DNA of 64,000 nucleotides from Nonomuraea muscovyensis (GTDB lineage: Bacteria; Actinomycetota; Actinomycetes; Streptosporangiales; Streptosporangiaceae). Where the stretch lies: positions 186,001 through 250,000 of the forward strand of contig NZ_JACHJB010000001.1 in NCBI RefSeq assembly GCF_014207745.1. The letters are read 5' to 3'. Shown here piece after piece: positions 50,113 to 58,569 of the stretch (its first letter is position 1; the number at the start of each line of letters is the position of its first letter). The notes under the pieces are model-generated. The model did no database searches. It was given only the letters and a program-made list of their open reading frames with translations, and was not told the DNA's origin. The position numbers were made by a program, and so were the translations under genes.

Positions 50113-50941
50113 ATGAGTGTTTGGTTCGTCACCGGGGCGTCGCGGGGCCTCGGGGCGGAAATCGTGCGCGAAGCGCTGTCTCCGGGGGCACAGTGTCGTT
50201 GCCACGGCTCGGGATGCGGAGGCGGTGCTCGAGGCCTACCCGAAGAAGCCTGCCGGACTGCTGGCCGTGACCGCGGATGTCACTTCTCAGGAGCAGTTGC
50301 AGGCCGCGGTCGATGCGGGGCTGGCTGAGTTCGGCCGGATCGACGTCGTGGTCAACAATGCCGGGTACGGACTGGTGGGCGCGGTCGAGGAGGTGTCCGA
50401 CAAGGCGGCACGCGACCTGTTCGACGTCAACGTCTTCGGCGTGCTGAACACGTTGCGCGCGACGCTGCCCACGCTGCGTGCCCAGCGATCCGGGTGCGTC
50501 CTGAACATCGGTTCGGTGGGCGGTTTCGCGACGGCCCCGGGCACGGGCCTGTACGGCGCGACGAAGTTCGCCCTTGAGGGCATTTCCGAAGCGCTGCATG
50601 GCGAACTGGCACCGCTCGGTGTGCGGGTCATCATCGTCGAGCCGGGCGGCTTCCGCACAGACTTCCTCAATGGCGCGAGCCTTCACGTCCAGCCCGCATC
50701 CATCTCGGACTATGACGCCGGTGCCGGCCCGACCCGCGCGGCCCTGGCCGCCAACGACGGCCGTCAACCAGGCGATCCGGCGAAGGGCGCCACCGCGATC
50801 GTGGACGTCGCCGAGGCCGGCGAGCCTCCGCTGCGCCTGCAACTCGGTGCGGACGCGGTCGAACGTGTGGAGGCCAAGCTCGATCTCGTCCGCCGCGAGC
50901 TGGACCAATGGCGGCTCGTCGCCCTCTCGACCAGCTTCTGA
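50113..50941 (+). pseudogene. Short-chain dehydrogenase gene with a +1 frameshift
   Basis: The N-terminus MSVWFVTGASRGLGAEIVRE is in one frame. From GHSVVATARDAEAVLEAYP on, the sequence is in the next frame to the stop at 50941. Removing one G from the GGGGG run at 50184-50188 restores a full SDR of about 275 residues, with NNAGYGLVG, the Ser in VLNIGSVGGF, and the YGATK active-site motif. It is either a recent single-base insertion or a sequencing error in a homopolymer. Confidence 0.85.
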
Positions 50942-51063
50942 ACACCCCTTCACCACGGAGCCGACACACGCTGTCCGGAGCCCGCTCCTGTCCGCGGGCG
51001 TATCACCTGAAGCCGGCCGGGAGCAGGGGTCGGGGGCCGGTTCGACCCCACCGTGCCCGGTGA

Positions 51064-51630
51064 TCAGGCTTCGGGCCGGCCCCGGCGAAGCCGTTCCGTG
51101 GCGCCCCAGGCGTCGCGCCGCAAGCTCATCGTGATCGATGGCCACCACTCCCCGGCAACCAGCGTGGCCTTCGGCTCGGTGCGTTCGCGGCGGAATCCGA
51201 ACCGCTCGTACAGCCGCATCGCGCCGGTGTTGCGCGAGTAGACGCCCAGGTCGACACCCTCGACGGCGGGGTCGGCGAAGGCCCTGCCGAGCGCGGCTTC
51301 CACCATGGCCTCGCCATACCCCTGTCCCCTGGCCGCGGGCGACACCACGACCATGCCCAGGCGCACCGAACGGCCGGACGGATCGGTGCGCAGCATGAAG
51401 TGTCCCACCGGCGTCCCGTCAGGATCGGTGGCGACGTGCAACCGACGGCCGGGGTCGGACGCGTGAAAGTCCGCAAGCTGGCCGGCCTCGAAGGGCCAGG
51501 TGAACCCGGAGTTCCCCGACCACATGATCAACGCCTCGAAGTCGTCGATCCACGAGACCACCTTCCTGGCGTCTGATGACTCGAACGCACGCACCTCGAT
51601 CACCCGGCAATACCTATCGGAGCCCTCCAT
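51064..51630 (-). CDS. GNAT N-acetyltransferase
   Basis: Acetyltransferase of 188 residues: RLGMVVVSPAARGQGYGEAM is the acetyl-CoA motif, and VYSRNTGAMRLYERFGFRRE the C-terminal GNAT block. The N-terminal VRAFESSDARKVVSWIDDFE is typical. ATG 51630 is used; an inner GTG nine codons on (VIEVRAFESS) is an alternative. It is divergent from the flavin reductase-like gene. The substrate is unknown. Confidence 0.9.
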   Translation of the reverse strand: MEGSDRYCRVIEVRAFESSDARKVVSWIDDFEALIMWSGNSGFTWPFEAGQLADFHASDPGRRLHVATDPDGTPVGHFMLRTDPSGRSVRLGMVVVSPAARGQGYGEAMVEAALGRAFADPAVEGVDLGVYSRNTGAMRLYERFGFRRERTEPKATLVAGEWWPSITMSLRRDAWGATERLRRGRPEA

Positions 51631-51681
51631 GCTCGGTCAAAACGACGGCACCGGGCCATCGCTCCGTTGACCTCCGCGATC

Positions 51682-51699
51682 CTTCGGCGCCCGCCGAAG
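51682..51699. promoter_or_regulatory. Palindrome in the GNAT/flavin reductase intergenic space
   Basis: CTTCGGCG-CC-CGCCGAAG is a perfect 8-bp dyad 25 bases before ATG 51724. It may be an operator or a leader hairpin. No regulator gene is adjacent. Confidence 0.5.
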
Positions 51700-51723
51700 T
51701 GACCTGCTCGTACGGTCGGGCTC

Positions 51724-52377
51724 ATGAACATCGCGACCCATCGCGGCACGTCCACGGACATGGCAGCCGACCACGTGACCATCACGCCGAGCATCTTGTA
51801 CTTCGGGACACCGGTCGTGCTGCTGTCGACCGAGAACGAGGACGGCTCGGTCAACCTCGCCCCGATGTCCTCTGCGTGGGCGCTCGGGCAGGTGGTCGTC
51901 CTGGGCCTGGGGCCGGACGGGCACACCGGGCACAACCTGGCCGCCCGACCCGACCTGGTGATCAACCTGCCGCAGCCGCGGCAATGGCAGGCGGTGGAAC
52001 GTCTCGCGCCGCTGACCGGGCGTGACCCGGTACCAGCGGACAAGCAGGGCGCTTTCCGCTTCGAGCCGGCGAAGTTCGCGGCCGCCGGCCTGCGACCTGA
52101 GCCTTCCGACCTGGTCCGCCCGCCCCGGGTCGCCGAATGCCCGATCCAGATGGAGGCACGTGCCGTCCGGGTCCAGCCGGACGTCTCCGGTGAGTTCCTC
52201 ATCGTGGAAGCCCACGTGCTCAAGGTCCACGCCGACCCGCGCATCGTCGTGCCGGACACCCAGCACATCGACCCCGCCCTGTGGAGCCCGCTGATCTACA
52301 ATTTCCGCCACTATTTCGGACTCGGCGCCGAACTCGGCCACAGCTTCCGCTCCCGGACACCTCGACCGGGCCGATGA
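51724..52377 (+). CDS. Flavin reductase-like FMN-binding protein
   Basis: FMN-binding split-barrel protein of 217 residues: LYFGTPVVLLSTENEDGSVN, LAPMSSAWALGQVVVLGLGP, NLAARPDLVINLPQPRQWQA, RVAECPIQMEARAVRVQPDV, FLIVEAHVLKVHADPRIV. It probably reduces flavin or serves as a flavin-dependent oxidoreductase. It has its own short promoter space with a palindrome. Confidence 0.9.
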   Translation: MNIATHRGTSTDMAADHVTITPSILYFGTPVVLLSTENEDGSVNLAPMSSAWALGQVVVLGLGPDGHTGHNLAARPDLVINLPQPRQWQAVERLAPLTGRDPVPADKQGAFRFEPAKFAAAGLRPEPSDLVRPPRVAECPIQMEARAVRVQPDVSGEFLIVEAHVLKVHADPRIVVPDTQHIDPALWSPLIYNFRHYFGLGAELGHSFRSRTPRPGR

Positions 52378-52543
52378 GCCGCCGAGCACCTGTCCCGGCT
52401 GCCGGCGGCCCGTCGGATCGTGCCCGGAACCTGATCGGGCACCGGCCCTGGGGCCGTTCGAGCAGGCCGGGCCGATGGTCCCTGGACGGTCCTCGAGTCC
52501 GGCAGCGACTCCAGCCGTCGGGGCGGCGCCCCGACGTCCGGGC

Positions 52544-52942
52544 TCAAGCGCCGCCGGGGCGCTTCCTGCCCAGCACGGTGACCACGCGGCGGGCGGTCGT
52601 GATCGCGGCGGAGCCGACCGCTCCGACCAGAGGCTCGCGCTCCTCCTCCGCCGTGGGCCCCGGGTCGGGGTGCGCGGGCGGGACGCAGCCGGCCCGGCAG
52701 GCTTCGAGCTGCGCCGCGGCGAGGCCCTGAACAGCGTGACCGTGGACACCAGCGCGAGCAGGGCGGCCCTGGCGTACTTGCGAGGGAACGGCCGGTCGCG
52801 CTCGACGCCGTAGATCCGGTTCGCGCCCCGCTCGAACTGTGCCATCGCCGTGGTCAGCGAAACCAGCGTGGCGCAGGGTCGCCCACGCGTCGTCGGCGGA
52901 CAGCTCCTCGCCCTTCATGGTGCGCGTCTGGGGGACGGACAC
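52544..52942 (-). pseudogene. YihY/BrkB family membrane protein remnant
   Basis: The N-terminal part MKGEELSADDAWATLRHAGF matches the start of actinobacterial YihY/BrkB proteins. Then a jump leads to AMAQFERGANRIYGVERDRP and FPRKYARAALLALVSTVTLF in another frame, from the middle of the family, and to a C-terminal tail in a third frame (EPLVGAVGSAAITTARRVVT). Most of the membrane core is missing. Internal deletions and frameshifts make it a pseudogene. Confidence 0.75.
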
Positions 52943-53052
52943 GGTAGATCACACGGCGGACGCTATACCCGTTTTCTGGGGAAATGTTCAAGCACGGACA
53001 GGCCGAGACGACGGCCGTCGGGGACGTCTTGTCGTGCCTGGCCCGGGAGGAG

Positions 53053-54054
53053 TCAATCCCAGCAGTACTGACGGCCGAAGAAGGTGTTCTTGGATTCGAT
53101 ACCGGGGGCGGGCTTGTTGGTGATGAGCCTGACGCCGGTGTCGGTGTAGCCGGACACCTTCGCGCCCGACTCGGCGTACTCGACGACGGCCTGGACGCCC
53201 AACTCGGCCATCTTCAGCGGGTACTGCTGCGACGTGGCCGCGATCTGGCCGATCTCCACAGCCTGGACCCCGATGCAGCCGCCGTCGACAGAGACGAGGA
53301 GCACGCCCTTCTCCAGGCCCCTGGCCTTGAGGGCGGCGTAGGCGCCGAAAGCGGTGGGCTCGTTGACGGTGTACACCACGTTGAGGTCAGGAGTCTCACG
53401 CAGGCAGGCGTGCATCGCGATCCGGCCCATGGTCCGCTCGCCGTAGGTGTTACGCGAGCACACGATCGAGGGGTCGTCCTCGGCGATGCCGAAGCCGTCC
53501 AGGAAGCCGGCGTGCCGGAGCCGGCTGGCGGAGCTGCCCACCGACCCGTCCAGCACGGCGATCTTGACCGGCTCGTCGCCCGTCATGGCCTTGGCGTACA
53601 GGCCGATCAGCTGGCCGGCCTTGAAGTTGTCCGTGGCCAACAGGGCGTCGGTGGCGTCCTGCGGCCTGGTCGGCGTGTCCAGCGCGATGACGAGCACCCC
53701 GGCGTCCCTGGCCTTCTTGATGGACGGGACGATCGCCGCGGCGTCGTTCGGCGTGATCAGGATGCCCTTGACACCCGCCGCCACCATGTTCTCGATGGCG
53801 GTGACCTGGGTGGCGTTGTCTCCGTTGTACCTGCCGGCCGCGGTCATCAAGGTGGCGCTCAGGGCCGTGGCCATGGCCTGCGCACCCTGTCTCATCGTCA
53901 CGAAGAACGGGTTCGTCTCCGTCTTGGTGATCAACCCGATCTTGATCTCGGGTTCCCCGGCTTCCCGGACGACGGAGGGACCGCAGGCAGCAAAAGTCGT
54001 CGCCGCGGCGACTGCGCAGGCGGCGTGCCAGGCAGTTCGTACGGTGCGACGCAT
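53053..54054 (-). CDS. Sugar ABC transporter substrate-binding lipoprotein (type I), orphan
   Basis: Lipoprotein of 333 residues with lipobox TTFAAC and the two-lobed sugar-binding fold: IKIGLITKTETNPFFVTMRQ, AGVKGILITPNDAAAIVPSI, GVLVIALDTPTRPQDATDAL, LLATDNFKAGQLIGLYAKAM, NVVYTVNEPTAFGAYAALKA. It resembles fructose/ribose-type binding proteins. Notably, no permease or ATPase gene is next to it. ATG 54054 follows AGGGAACC. Confidence 0.92.
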   Translation of the reverse strand: MRRTVRTAWHAACAVAAATTFAACGPSVVREAGEPEIKIGLITKTETNPFFVTMRQGAQAMATALSATLMTAAGRYNGDNATQVTAIENMVAAGVKGILITPNDAAAIVPSIKKARDAGVLVIALDTPTRPQDATDALLATDNFKAGQLIGLYAKAMTGDEPVKIAVLDGSVGSSASRLRHAGFLDGFGIAEDDPSIVCSRNTYGERTMGRIAMHACLRETPDLNVVYTVNEPTAFGAYAALKARGLEKGVLLVSVDGGCIGVQAVEIGQIAATSQQYPLKMAELGVQAVVEYAESGAKVSGYTDTGVRLITNKPAPGIESKNTFFGRQYCWD

Positions 54055-54273
54055 GACTGGTTCCCTGTCTCCCGGATGATCGTCGTGCTCGTACGATGTT
54101 CGGCGGACCGCATCGTGACATCCGTGAGCGTTGCCCCCACCCGTGCCAGAATGAGGGACGTTCCTCCCGAAGGCGTCCTTGCCGGGGCAAGAACTTGGCA
54201 AAACGTACTCAACCGTTCACGGATCGCACCGGTCACGGCGTCGCTTCTGGATCGTCCTGCGGATCGGAGGAAG

Positions 54274-54711
54274 ATGCCTGGATCAAACGCGGGCAAAACC
54301 CACGAAATGAACCGCGTCGCCCTACCCATGCGCACAGCGTCCGGCGAAACCGTCGAGCTCATCCACGTTCTCCGGTCGCTCCCCGAGAATGCCTGGACAT
54401 GGAGCATCCTCGATCTCTGGGGCACCGGCATCGCGCCCGGGGGCATGGCAATGCGGTCGTTCGAAGACCTGATCTCCTCCTCCGCGGACGGATACGTCCT
54501 GAGCTGGCACGAACTGGTGGAGACCGTCGCCCGCCTGGATCAGGTCCACGACTGCCTCATCCTGGCGGGCGAATCCCAGCACGCCCTCTCGGAACCCCTC
54601 ATCGCGGTCGAAGGCCAGGACAGCACACGATGGGAGATCCACGTCGCCGAACGACTCGACTGCGCCGGCGCGGTGAGAGAGCGGCTCTCGTCCATCAATC
54701 CCACCACATGA
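54274..54711 (+). CDS. Hypothetical protein, 145 residues
   Basis: I do not recognise this protein. ATG 54274 follows GGAGG at 54266-54270 (short spacing); ATG 54307 is an alternative. The sequence is mixed alpha/beta with conserved-looking VELIHVLRSLPENAWTWSIL, DLWGTGIAPGGMAMRSFEDL and GYVLSWHELVETVARLDQVH. No signal peptide or membrane helix is seen. It is oriented towards the peptide/E1 unit but separated from it by 291 bases. Confidence 0.65.
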   Translation: MPGSNAGKTHEMNRVALPMRTASGETVELIHVLRSLPENAWTWSILDLWGTGIAPGGMAMRSFEDLISSSADGYVLSWHELVETVARLDQVHDCLILAGESQHALSEPLIAVEGQDSTRWEIHVAERLDCAGAVRERLSSINPTT

Positions 54712-55002
54712 CGACGGCCGGCCCCCGCCGGGCGGCGTCCTGGTAGAAGCCGCACAGTTCGGCCAGGTGGTCGCGGAGGTCTCCCATCGCCTTGCCCCGC
54801 TCGCCGGGCGCGGACCGCAGCTCGGCGACCGGCGTGGTGACCTGTCGATCAGGATCAGCCCGACCTGGGTGTCGGCTGGTCGCCGGGGGGAGCCGCGGCT
54901 GGGGGCGACGGCCCGCACCATGGCGCCATGTATGGGCTTTCGCCCGAGTCTGTACGTCAGTAAGATCCACGATCAACGGCCCCGACCCTTTTGGGAGGCA
55001 GC
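54712..55002. other. Gap before the peptide gene, with promoter
   Basis: A minus-strand frame at 54695-54790 ends MGDLRDHLAELCGFYQDAAR followed by RGPAVVMWWD. With the neighbouring frame (DTQVGLILIDRS) it may be a broken gene, which I cannot identify. TAAGAT at 54961-54966 is a good -10 box for the rightward peptide gene, giving a leader of about 30 bases; no clear -35 box is visible. Confidence 0.4.
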
Positions 55003-55113
55003 ATGGAGAAGCTGGATCAGGGAACCGACGACAAGAAGGCCACCAAGAAGATCAAGCTCGAGATCAAGCGGCTCGAGAAGGTGGAGACCACCGGGCTTCG
55101 TGAGGGTGGCTGA
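55003..55113 (+). CDS. 36-residue charged peptide ending in Gly-Gly, candidate E1 substrate
   Basis: A 37-codon frame with a strong GGGAGG ribosome site 4 bases upstream and its own -10 box. The product begins MEKLDQGTDDKKATKKIKLE and ends with LEKVETTGLREGG. It has 8 Lys, 2 Arg and 8 acidic residues, no Cys, Ser or aromatic residue, and an amphipathic helical middle. The Leu-Arg-Glu-Gly-Gly end recalls the Gly-Gly tails of ubiquitin-like proteins and ThiS/MoaD. It is followed by a hairpin and then by an E1-like enzyme gene, the layout of a precursor peptide gene. I know no named family for it. Confidence 0.75.
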   Translation: MEKLDQGTDDKKATKKIKLEIKRLEKVETTGLREGG

Positions 55114-55133
55114 TCTCCTCCCATAGACTCACC

Positions 55134-55160
55134 GGCCGGTCAGGGTCAACCTGACCGGCC
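55134..55160 (+). terminator. Terminator/attenuator hairpin between peptide and E1 genes
   Basis: GGCCGGTCAGG (55134-55144) pairs perfectly with CCTGACCGGCC (55150-55160) around a 5-base loop, followed by TCCTATGTCTT. Partial read-through would give much more peptide mRNA than enzyme mRNA, as is usual in precursor-peptide loci. Confidence 0.8.
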
Positions 55161-55189
55161 TCCTATGTCTTGCGACCTGGAAGGTTCTC

Positions 55190-56284
55190 GTGCGCGTCCC
55201 CCGCATCAAGCGCGTTCACCAGCCCATGACCCTGCCCGGCGACCGCATCATGATCGGCCTCATGCAGCAGGGCATCTCCTCCGAGATCCAGGATGACGAG
55301 GACGGCTCGATAGCCCGCCTGATCGTCCTCATGGACGGCACCCGTACGGTCGACGAGGTCTGCGCCGCCTTCGCCGAGACCCATCCCGCCGTCGATGAGC
55401 AGGATGTGCGCGAGGTCATCCAGGGGCTGATCGACAACGGCTTCGTCGAGGACGCCGGAGCGCCGCTGCCGGCCAATCTCACCGAACGCGAGGCCAGGCG
55501 CTACGAGCCGGCCAGGAACTACTTCGCCTGGATCGACCCGGTTCCGCGCAGCTCGCCGTACGAGATCCAGTCCAGGATCAAGGACGCCAAGGTCTGCCTG
55601 CTCGGCATCGGCGGCACGGGCTCGGCGGTGGCGGCGGGGCTGGTCTCCAGCGGCATCGGAGCCCTGCACCTGGCCGACTTCGACACCGTCGAGGAAGCCA
55701 ACCTCACCCGCCAGCTCCTCTACACCGAGGCGGACATCGGCCAACCCAAGATCGACACCGCCGTCGCGCGTCTGCGCCAGATGAACAGCCTGGTCGAGAT
55801 CAGCGGGAGCACGCTGAAGGCCGGCGGAGCCGACGACATCGCCCGGCTGATGGACGAGTGCGACGTGTTCGTCCTGTGCGCCGACGAACCTCACCCCGAC
55901 ATCATGTTCTGGACCAACGACGCGGCGCTGCGCACGGGTACGCCGTGGTTCGTCAGCTTCTACACCGGCCCGATGGCCGTCGTCGGATCCCTCATCCCGC
56001 ACCGGACCGGATGCTGGATGTGCCTGCGGCGTCAGGAGGACCAGCGGGAGTTCAAGGCCCACGGCCGCTCGCTCACCGAGGAACGGCCCAACGCCGTGAT
56101 CGCGGCCAGTGCCAACATCAGCGGGCACCTGTGCGCCCTGGAGGTGATGTACCACCTCGGCGGCCTGCCCGTGCAGGCCCGCGGCCGCGTCTTCCACTGG
56201 AACTACGGCATGTGGGACCACTCCTACTACATCGACATCCCGCACTACGAGGACTGCCCGTCGTGCGGAGCCGGACCGTCGTGA
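55190..56284 (+). CDS. E1-like (ThiF/MccB-type) adenylating enzyme with N-terminal PqqD/RRE-like domain
   Basis: Protein of 364 residues. Residues 1-90 form a PqqD/RRE-like peptide-recognition segment (RIKRVHQPMTLPGDRIMIGL, LDGTRTVDEV-like block, REVIQGLIDNGFVEDAG). The ThiF fold follows with the nucleotide loop GIGGTG (139-144), LADFDTVEEANLTRQLLYTE, and two CxxC zinc pairs (Cys275/278 in CWMCLRRQE, Cys356/359 in CPSCGAG). Such enzymes adenylate a C-terminal carboxylate (MccB, ThiF, ubiquitin E1) or act as docking partners of YcaO enzymes; no YcaO is present. GTG 55190 follows GGAAGG. It overlaps the M50 gene by four bases. Confidence 0.88.
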   Translation: MRVPRIKRVHQPMTLPGDRIMIGLMQQGISSEIQDDEDGSIARLIVLMDGTRTVDEVCAAFAETHPAVDEQDVREVIQGLIDNGFVEDAGAPLPANLTEREARRYEPARNYFAWIDPVPRSSPYEIQSRIKDAKVCLLGIGGTGSAVAAGLVSSGIGALHLADFDTVEEANLTRQLLYTEADIGQPKIDTAVARLRQMNSLVEISGSTLKAGGADDIARLMDECDVFVLCADEPHPDIMFWTNDAALRTGTPWFVSFYTGPMAVVGSLIPHRTGCWMCLRRQEDQREFKAHGRSLTEERPNAVIAASANISGHLCALEVMYHLGGLPVQARGRVFHWNYGMWDHSYYIDIPHYEDCPSCGAGPS

Positions 56285-57537
56285 ACGCCGTGCCGGTCGC
56301 CGCGGAGAGCCGGATCGGCCTCCACCGGCTGATCTCCCGCCCCGACGACGACGATCCGGATGTCGTGGTGGTGGGCAGGGCGGAGATCGGCGAGTTCATC
56401 GAGCTGCCCGCCGTGTACGGCGAGGCGATCAGGCTCCTGCGTGAGGGGCTGCCGGTCGGCGCCGTGGAGCAGCGGCTGGCGGCCGAGCAGGACGTGGAGA
56501 TCGACGTGGCCGAGCTCGTGGAGGCCCTGACGGAGCTGGGCTTCGTCGACTCGGTGGACGAGCAGCGGTTGCCCGACCCCGCGGCGGACGCCCCGCGCAG
56601 CCACTTCCGGTGGCTGACCGCCCGGCACGTGAGCTGGATCTTCGGTTGGCCGATGAAACTCGGCTGGCTGCTGGTGGTGGCGGCCGCCCTGGTCACGCTG
56701 GCGACCCGGCCCGACCTGCTGCCGCACTACGAGGACTTCTTCTGGAGCGAGTACGTCGGGCTCACGGTGCTGGTCAACACCGTGATGGTGTCGCTGACGC
56801 TCAGCACGCACGAGATGATGCACCTGATGGCGGCCCGGTCGCTGGGCGTGCCAGGGCGGATCGGCTTCGGCACCCGGCTGCACAACCTCGTCGTGCAGAC
56901 CGACGTCACCGCGGTGTGGGGCGTGCCCAGACGGTCGCGGTACCGCGTCTACCTGGCGGGGATGGCCTGGGACCTCTTCCTCATGGCGTCGCTGACCCTG
57001 CTCGTCGCCCACACGGCTCTGCCGTCGCTGACGAAGGCGCTCTTCCAGGCACTGGTCGTGGCGGTGCTCATGACCATCCCGTTCCAGCTTCAGGTCTACA
57101 TGCGCACGGACCTGTACTACGTCCTGCGCGACCTGTTGCGCACCCGCAACCTCTTCGACGACGGGCTCGCCTTCGCCCGCTACCTCCGGACGAGGACCGT
57201 CGCGCGGCTGCGCCGCCGCCCCTGCCCGGTGGAGGATCCGACCGGTGACCTCGCGCCTCACGAGCGGCGCGCCACCCGTGTCTACTCCGTCTTCCTGGTC
57301 TTCGGAGCCACGGTCTCGCTCACGGCGTTCGCGCTGTTCGCCGCCCCTATCGCGATCGTGGCACTGTTCCGCGCGATCGGCGCCATCGTCGACGGCCTCA
57401 ACGGCGGCTCGGTCCTGCTGGCGCTGGACTCCGGGCTGCTGATCCTCATCGAGGGCGCCATCCAGGCGCTCTTCGTGGTGACCTTCGTCCGGACCCACCG
57501 GCACTGGTTCAGGTGGCGCCGCCCGGCCGAAAACTGA
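56281..57537 (+). CDS. M50 (site-2-type) metalloprotease with N-terminal PqqD-like domain
   Basis: Membrane protein of 418 residues. Residues 1-100 form a second PqqD-like segment (IGEFIELPAVYGEAIRLLRE, VAELVEALTELGFVDSV). Several membrane helices follow, with the zinc motif HEMMH (His177, Glu178, His181) in STHEMMHLMAARSLG and the third ligand candidate Asp231 in GMAWDLFLMAS. It is translationally coupled to the E1-like gene (GTGA). It probably cleaves or transports the modified peptide at the membrane. M50 proteins with such N-terminal domains occur in peptide natural product loci. Confidence 0.88.
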   Translation: MNAVPVAAESRIGLHRLISRPDDDDPDVVVVGRAEIGEFIELPAVYGEAIRLLREGLPVGAVEQRLAAEQDVEIDVAELVEALTELGFVDSVDEQRLPDPAADAPRSHFRWLTARHVSWIFGWPMKLGWLLVVAAALVTLATRPDLLPHYEDFFWSEYVGLTVLVNTVMVSLTLSTHEMMHLMAARSLGVPGRIGFGTRLHNLVVQTDVTAVWGVPRRSRYRVYLAGMAWDLFLMASLTLLVAHTALPSLTKALFQALVVAVLMTIPFQLQVYMRTDLYYVLRDLLRTRNLFDDGLAFARYLRTRTVARLRRRPCPVEDPTGDLAPHERRATRVYSVFLVFGATVSLTAFALFAAPIAIVALFRAIGAIVDGLNGGSVLLALDSGLLILIEGAIQALFVVTFVRTHRHWFRWRRPAEN

Positions 57538-57705
57538 CCGCAAACCGCTACAGGCTGAACAATCGACCCCATAGCGAATATCGCGATATCCACCCCAGAA
57601 CGGCTGCGGCATTCGCCGGAAAAGCGCGCGCTTTTGCGAGCGCGACGTTATGATCGTCGCCTGCTCTCACCCTGTTCGCATATCCGCCCGAGGGATATCT
57701 CGCCT

Positions 57706-58569
57706 ATGGGAAAAGGCCGTAAGAGCAAGACCGGAAAAGGCGGCGGGAAGCAGCCGCCCCCGGCCGAGCCGGCCGAGACCGGCAGGTGGAAGGCGACGCG
57801 GACCTGGGTCGCGGGGATCGTCAGCGCCGTGCTCGTCGCGGCCATCGGCGTGGTGTTCACCGCCTGGTTCACCTCCCGCGGGACCGACGCGATCGACCGG
57901 ATCAGCGGTACTCCCCCCGTCACGATCGGCCATGTGGCCGTCCATCACGAGGAGCGGGACCTCGTCCTGCGGGAGCCGGTGACCGACCCGAGGGAACGCG
58001 GCATCCTGCTGGGCAGGGCGACCGTAGAGGAACGTGCCGCGTTGTTGGACCGCCACCACGCCGCCCTGACCGATTGGATGAACGCCACGGTCGTCCTCGT
58101 GGGCAATCGCAACAGCCTGCGCATCGTCGACATCAAACCGCGCGTCCTCGCCCGCGAGGCACGATCCGACGGCGCGTTCCTCAAGGCCACAACCGCCGGA
58201 GGAGAGGTCGACACGGTCGAGCTCGGCGTCGACCTCGACCGGCCGGTGCCCCGCTTCACCACCTCCGACGACCCCGACGTCCCGTACTTCACGAAGAAGC
58301 AGATCGATCTCAAGCGGGACGAGCGGGTGACGCTGAGCCTGAAGATCAGGGGCAAGCAGGCGTACTACGAGTTCGACCTCCTGGCCACCGTGCTGGCGGC
58401 GGACCGGACCGAGCAGGTCGTGATCAACGGACCGGACGGGTCCCCGTTCCGCCTGACCGGCACGTCCAAGACCTACCGCTCCGTCTACACCGAGGTGCCG
58501 GAAGGCGCCTGGGCCCCGGTGCCCACCGCCAGGGTGTGCGTCATGTTCCCGAAGACCGGGGGATGCTGA
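57706..58569 (+). CDS. Membrane-anchored protein of unknown function
   Basis: Protein of 287 residues. A basic N-terminus (MGKGRKSKTGKGGGKQ) is followed by one membrane helix (WVAGIVSAVLVAAIGVVFTA) and an extracellular beta-rich domain of about 220 residues (VTIGHVAVHHEERDLVLREP, MNATVVLVGNRNSLRIVDIK, RDERVTLSLKIRGKQAYYEF). The domain is typical of actinobacterial anchored proteins of unknown role. It overlaps the start of the large propeller gene by seven bases, so the two are cotranscribed. Confidence 0.82.
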   Translation: MGKGRKSKTGKGGGKQPPPAEPAETGRWKATRTWVAGIVSAVLVAAIGVVFTAWFTSRGTDAIDRISGTPPVTIGHVAVHHEERDLVLREPVTDPRERGILLGRATVEERAALLDRHHAALTDWMNATVVLVGNRNSLRIVDIKPRVLAREARSDGAFLKATTAGGEVDTVELGVDLDRPVPRFTTSDDPDVPYFTKKQIDLKRDERVTLSLKIRGKQAYYEFDLLATVLAADRTEQVVINGPDGSPFRLTGTSKTYRSVYTEVPEGAWAPVPTARVCVMFPKTGGC

